Origin: Cytospora piceicola
Lineage: Eukaryota; Ascomycota; Sordariomycetes; Diaporthales; Cytosporaceae
Direction of reading: 5' to 3'
Assembly (NCBI GenBank): GCA_023375675.1
Contig: JALQBC010000008.1
Coordinates: 868,001 to 932,000 of the forward strand
Length of the DNA stretch: 64,000 nt
Made by a program: the position numbers and the translations under genes. The notes below the pieces were generated by a model. The model ran no database searches and was not told the origin of the DNA. It saw nothing but the letters and a program-made list of their open reading frames with translations. Position 1 is the first letter of the stretch, and each line of letters opens with the position of its first letter. Positions 59,978 to 64,000 of this stretch are shown here, in pieces.

Positions 59978-61428
59978 TTACTTGTACAACACCTTCATTA
60001 GCCTCTCAACTGCATCCTGCGTGTACGCCGTTAAGTCTACCCCCTCAATAAGAGCTGCCCTCGCGGACAACTCGTCCCGCATCTTTTCTATATCCAACCC
60101 GACTGTTTGGTCTGCCCCGCAAAGGATCATGCCCGAGGCCCGGCTCGAGTCCAGTATCTTCTGAGCACGGGGCCGACGGACCTCGTCATAAAGAGCAAAG
60201 GCCGATGGGACCTGGTCGGCCGAAGAGATGCAGCTCAACAAAGCGCCAAGAATCATGGCATCTTCAAACGCCTGGCCACCTCCGGAGCCCTGCCACGGCG
60301 TCGAAGCGTGTGCGGCGTCGGCCATGATGCAAACGGAACCGTTGGCGTACGTGGGTGTGGACTTGTGTTCATAAAGGGCATAGCGTTGCAGCTGCGGCGT
60401 TGGCTGGTCCATGATGAGCTCGATGACGCCCTTGGCAATCGGTCCGTCCATCCATGTACCGAACGCGTCGGTCAAAATCTCCCTTGTAAGCGGCCTCTTT
60501 TTGGCATCTTGGGGAGCATTTTGCTCAAGGACAGACGCGACGAACATGACAAGATTACGGTTTTCGATGACCTATTTCGTACGGGAGTCAGCACCTGGAG
60601 AATGGCTTGCTTGGAGGAAAGGGTACAGATGAAGACTTACAACGTGCATGATGAAACCACCGTCACCTGGCCAACCCTGTGCCCTATTCACTTCGAAGAT
60701 CTTGTCTCCCAGCACCTTCCTCGCCTTCTCGAACGGAACCAGATTTCTGCAGTCCCACCACCCGGCGTTCACAGGCTTGTGCTCCTCGGCGACATCGCCT
60801 AGGACATGCTGCCTCACGTGGCTCCAGATGCCATCAGCGCCGATGACAGCATCGTAGGTGACCGATTCGCCATCCTCGAATGTGATCTCAACGGTGTTCG
60901 AGTCTGGCAAGGTTCTGAGCGACGCTAGCCTCTTGCTCGTGTGAAGCCGCTCCTTGGGAAGCCCGGCAACCAGCTCTCGGAGTAGGGACCCGCGATGCAA
61001 GCTGACTCGAGGGAGCCTCTCTGCTCCTTGGGGTGCGGTGTGCAAGTCGGATACGATGGTGCCGGCTTGGGGTCCCACGCCCTGTATGTTGAAGCATGAA
61101 CGTTCTTTTCTTGGGACTCTTGGCCTCTGGTTTGGTCTTCTGAGGAGCGACACGGTGTAAGACACGAACTCACCATTACCATCCGCATAGAATCTTGAGC
61201 CACGGCACCCGCGCGCTTAAGCAGCCCTGGGTCATCGGGATCGACCTGAGCCAAGGCTCGCTGGGCGTTGTTCGCAAGGCCGATGCTAGCACCACGCTCG
61301 GAGAAGGTGGCATCGGCTTCGTAGACATGTACATCCAGCTTTGGGTTCCTTACGAGGGCCCGGGCCAGCGCGGTGCCGCCAAGCCCGCCGCCGATGATGG
61401 CTATCCGGATCGCCTGTCCACTAGGCAT
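59978..61428 (-). CDS. Salicylate hydroxylase-like FAD monooxygenase
   Basis: Three exons join in phase 0 to 429 residues: 61,174-61,428, 60,641-61,081 and 59,978-60,571, with introns of 92 nt (donor GTGAGT, acceptor ACAG) and 69 nt (GTAAGT, ATAG). IRIAIIGGGLGGTALARALV (residues 7-26) is the FAD Rossmann motif. YDAVIGADGIWSHVRQHVLG is the DG motif, and VCIMADAAHASTPWQGSGGG is the GD motif, with Ala in place of the usual Gly before Asp. Length and motif spacing match single-component NAD(P)H-dependent aromatic or polyketide hydroxylases. It lies between the hydrolase relic and the UstYa-type gene and could hydroxylate an intermediate of the same pathway; the substrate cannot be read from the sequence. 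Confidence 0.9.
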
Positions 61429-63194
61429 GGTAGCTGCGGAGCAGGTTGCGGAGCAGGCTACGAAAGATCAGGAAGGTGTGTAGGTGAACAGAAGATGCTC
61501 AAAGGAGATGAGATGATTTGTGGAGTTTATATAAGTCATTTATTCCGCTCATCACCTTCGTCCCTATTGCATTGTCAACCAACACCCTTCCGCATGTCGG
61601 CCACCAACACTATCGGAAACCGATTTGGACCAAACTCCGATTTCTCCAAAACCATGTTGTAACGACCCCCTGGTTATATCTATACGCCCCACTGGTTCAC
61701 ATGAGGATGGATGTTCGTGTAAGACTCGGAGGGGGGGTGGGGGTTCGGCCTCTAAAATAGCGGCTCACTGTATTATAGGGTCAGTATAGTATAAAACATA
61801 CAGTAGTACATATATCTTTCCACAATATAATGTAGTTGACTTGATAAACTTTATTTTCAACAATTTGTTTTTCATCTTATCAACTTCTCGACGCCACCCA
61901 CACCTAGCGAAGACTGGAGTTGACGGCGAAGCAAATCCTAACCTAAAACTTCTGCCAACCTCACAGCGAAAATCGACTGTCTGGGCTTAAGGTGTGTAAG
62001 AGCTCATGGGAGTGGTGGTAATACTCGAGGTCCAGAAGCCATCTCGTCAGCCACATTCACACAGCCATGTCATTTGTGATTTTATCTACCGCCGCGGACC
62101 TGATTGTACGTACTTAGGTATGCACCAGGATGTCATGAGGCCGATGCACCGGCGTGGGTTCTTTTGCGTCGTATCATGCTTGCGCGCTATTTGGTATCAT
62201 TTACGACCGAGAAAGGCAACTCAGTGATGTCATTGAGCCAATAGATTCATGCATACTTAAGTATATAAGTATACAGCTGGGCCACTCATCTCATGTGGGT
62301 CGGATCGTAAAGCCGGTCGACATCAAGATGCAGGTGAGACGGAATGGCGTCAGACACCCAGACTACATAGCATCCCTGAGGGAGGAGGACTCAATAAGGA
62401 CAAGAGGTCGATAAGGAAGAGAGGATTGGTGCGCTATTCTCGGAAGATAGGTACTATCAAGGAAGGATCTGCAACCAACTGTGGTGTAGTTAACACCACA
62501 TGTAGGGTAACATTTCGGTAGGTGTGGTGCTAAGGCTGAAGGGCTGCAAACCCAAGTACGCTGGGCATCAACCCGGCCGATACAGCCCATGATAATCAGT
62601 CCTACCATCCTGCAGGAATATTGCAACATACGGAAACCAACACACGGACTTTAAAATTTACTGTGAAATTACTGTGCAAGTCACATCACAGGTAGCAGTA
62701 ACAGTGCTCAAAACCGCATCCGCCCGTCTAGGGTCGTTGTTTTCCCGCAAGACGAAGCTGATTCGAATCATTTCCATGTAATAATAAGTAAAGCAGATGT
62801 CACAAACCGACTAATGACAGCTAACCTAAGTAAGTATTTGAACGAAAAATTTAGAAAGTCGTGGGATTTTCGGTCTAGTCCCTGTCTGGGTGGCCACATG
62901 TTCACATCCAAGGTTCCGAGGTTGTTAATTACCTGCCGTCTTCTGAGGCAAGGCCAGTTAATGGACAGACCAATTCCTCCACTCATCCACCTATATAGCA
63001 CAGGACAATGGTGGAATGGATCCATGTAACGCCCTGATCTTCCCTGTATACTAATTACGGTGTTGATGTTCGTGCTCATGTCCATGCTCATGCTCATGCA
63101 ATTGCGTTTTGTTACTGCCAAGCAACTAGGTGAGTATTCCCTTCAACAATCACGGTGTGGATTGTGAGGAGAAAAAGGAATGAAAAAGGAACAC
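61429..63194. other. Intergenic, no firmly supported gene
   Basis: About 1.8 kb upstream of the monooxygenase and downstream of the UstYa-type gene. No conserved frame. A G-run (GGAGGGGGGGTGGGGG) lies near 61,728-61,743. At 63,051-63,125 the minus strand can encode a His/Glu repeat that might be a last exon of the UstYa-type gene (see findings). Confidence 0.5.
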
Positions 63195-64000
63195 TCACAC
63201 CTCCGGCCTCGGCTTCACCGGCGGCTCGTCCCCTCTCACGAATCGTGATCTACTCCAGTCATGAAGAGAATCCCACTTGATGCACACGCGCTTGGCGCTG
63301 GACCTGGCTTCGGGCAGCTCATCCGAGTTCTCCCCCCAAAAGAATACCTCAAAGTCCGTGGTGCCATGGCACATGATGGTGGTTCGGAGGAGCTCGATGC
63401 AGTGGTCGATGTGATGGCGTATGACGAATCTTTCCGAATCTGACATATTTGGGTAATAGTACTGCTCGTGGGCATAAGTGCGTATGCGGTGAAGGCAGTG
63501 CAGCTCGTGGTAGACACCAAGGCCAGCGAGGTACCCGCCCATCGTCACCTCAGCGACATCCTCGAGGGTCTCCCCCGCTCGTTCAATCTCCTCGGCTGAG
63601 GCATTAAACAAGGCCGCTAAATAGTAGAGTGATCAGTTAGTCGGCACATCCATGGCCATCTGTATGGGGTTTATGTGGACGGGAGAGTTCTACTCACGCT
63701 CAACGAGCTCCCACCATGCATCGTCACTTTCCTCACTCGGTGGCCCCGAGTACTTGGATTGTGTATTGTACAAAGAAGAGTTGTCAGCCCTGACCTCATA
63801 CTCTATAAAGGGATGAACGGGTGCTGGCCGGCCATGTTAGATGGGACTGTTGTGTTGAAAGAATTGAGGAGGGACCCTGGCAGAATGTTACGTACACCAT
63901 GAGCGACCCGCCAGCGGGATTACTCCAGAGTCCTTCTGGCTGCTTATCCAAAGGAAGGTCCCAGTCAGGATAAGTGCGACGTGGAGGGTGAAGACGTAGA
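63195..64000 (-). CDS. UstYa-family (DUF3328) oxidase, 5' partial
   Basis: Fungal membrane-anchored oxidase family known from RiPP and other secondary-metabolite clusters, where UstYa-type enzymes cyclise or oxidise peptide products. The last clear exon is 63,195-63,616, preceded by an 81-nt intron (donor GTGAGT) and an exon from 63,698 to about 63,823. The join reads SKYSGPPSEESDDAWWELVE-PALFNAS. The two family signatures are YHELHCLHRIR and HHIDHCIELLR (HxxHC), with CHGTTDFEVFFW between them and the C-terminal VCIKWDSLHDW. A hydrophobic stretch near 63,935-64,000 (YVFTLHVALILTGTFLWISS) may be the N-terminal anchor, but its splice join and the start codon are uncertain or beyond the window. 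Expected length about 240 residues. Confidence 0.85.

Noticed and set aside
60107..60802. 231-codon plus-strand frame opposite the second monooxygenase
   Set aside because: Antisense shadow; it crosses the introns of the well-supported minus-strand gene.
1..64000. CRISPR array among the many short repeats
   Set aside because: Repeats are contiguous tandem units without unique spacers, and the DNA is fungal.

Overview
The window comes from a filamentous ascomycete (Pezizomycotina, probably Sordariomycetes; the class is an inference). The evidence is short 50-104 nt introns with GT..AG ends, fungal-specific families (DAL5-type MFS permease, 2EXR, UstYa/DUF3328, LaeA-like methyltransferase, FSH hydrolase), many TACCTAGGTA palindromes, and a 34-kb block with the dinucleotide signature of repeat-induced point mutation (RIP).

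Left flank (1-16,909), ordinary base composition: a three-exon anion:cation-symporter-type MFS permease (3,713-5,427, +); a family-2 glycosyltransferase (7,672-9,018, -) with a stop codon at the Trp of its QxxRW motif; a secreted conserved protein (10,591-12,132, -); a three-exon 2EXR-domain protein (14,525-15,586, +); and the C-terminal half of a PHBH-type FAD monooxygenase (15,974-16,909, -).

Centre (about 16,910-50,755): 33.8 kb of AT-rich DNA almost without CpA and TpG but keeping CpG, bounded by inverted terminal regions. Each end has an outer conserved block (GCAGGTTT...CTCCTAAGACA) followed by about five 32-bp units, and the right end is the reverse complement of the left. The N-terminal half of the same monooxygenase continues at 50,762-51,466 on the same strand and in the right order, so the block is one insertion (possibly with nested insertions) that split the gene. 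Inside are long reading frames whose stops are almost only TAA/TAG. The left-most is a SNF2-family helicase: Walker A near 19,940 and a helicase-C end near 22,440-22,720. I could not assign the others, which include one with twelve 12-residue repeats and a possible zinc-finger protein. About fifteen mini- or microsatellite arrays lie between them. No transposase or recombinase was identified, so the element class is open.

Right flank (50,756-64,000), ordinary composition again: the N-terminal monooxygenase half, a lineage-specific acidic/Gln-rich protein (54,359-55,314, +), a four-exon LaeA/UMTA-like SAM methyltransferase (56,439-57,474, -), an FSH-type serine hydrolase relic with two in-frame stops (58,434-59,132, +), a three-exon salicylate-hydroxylase-like FAD monooxygenase (59,978-61,428, -), and a UstYa-family oxidase whose 5' end leaves the window (63,195 onward, -). 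Two monooxygenases, a methyltransferase, a hydrolase and a UstYa oxidase together look like a decayed secondary-metabolite locus cut by the giant element. Splice sites were placed by eye from frame continuity and consensus.
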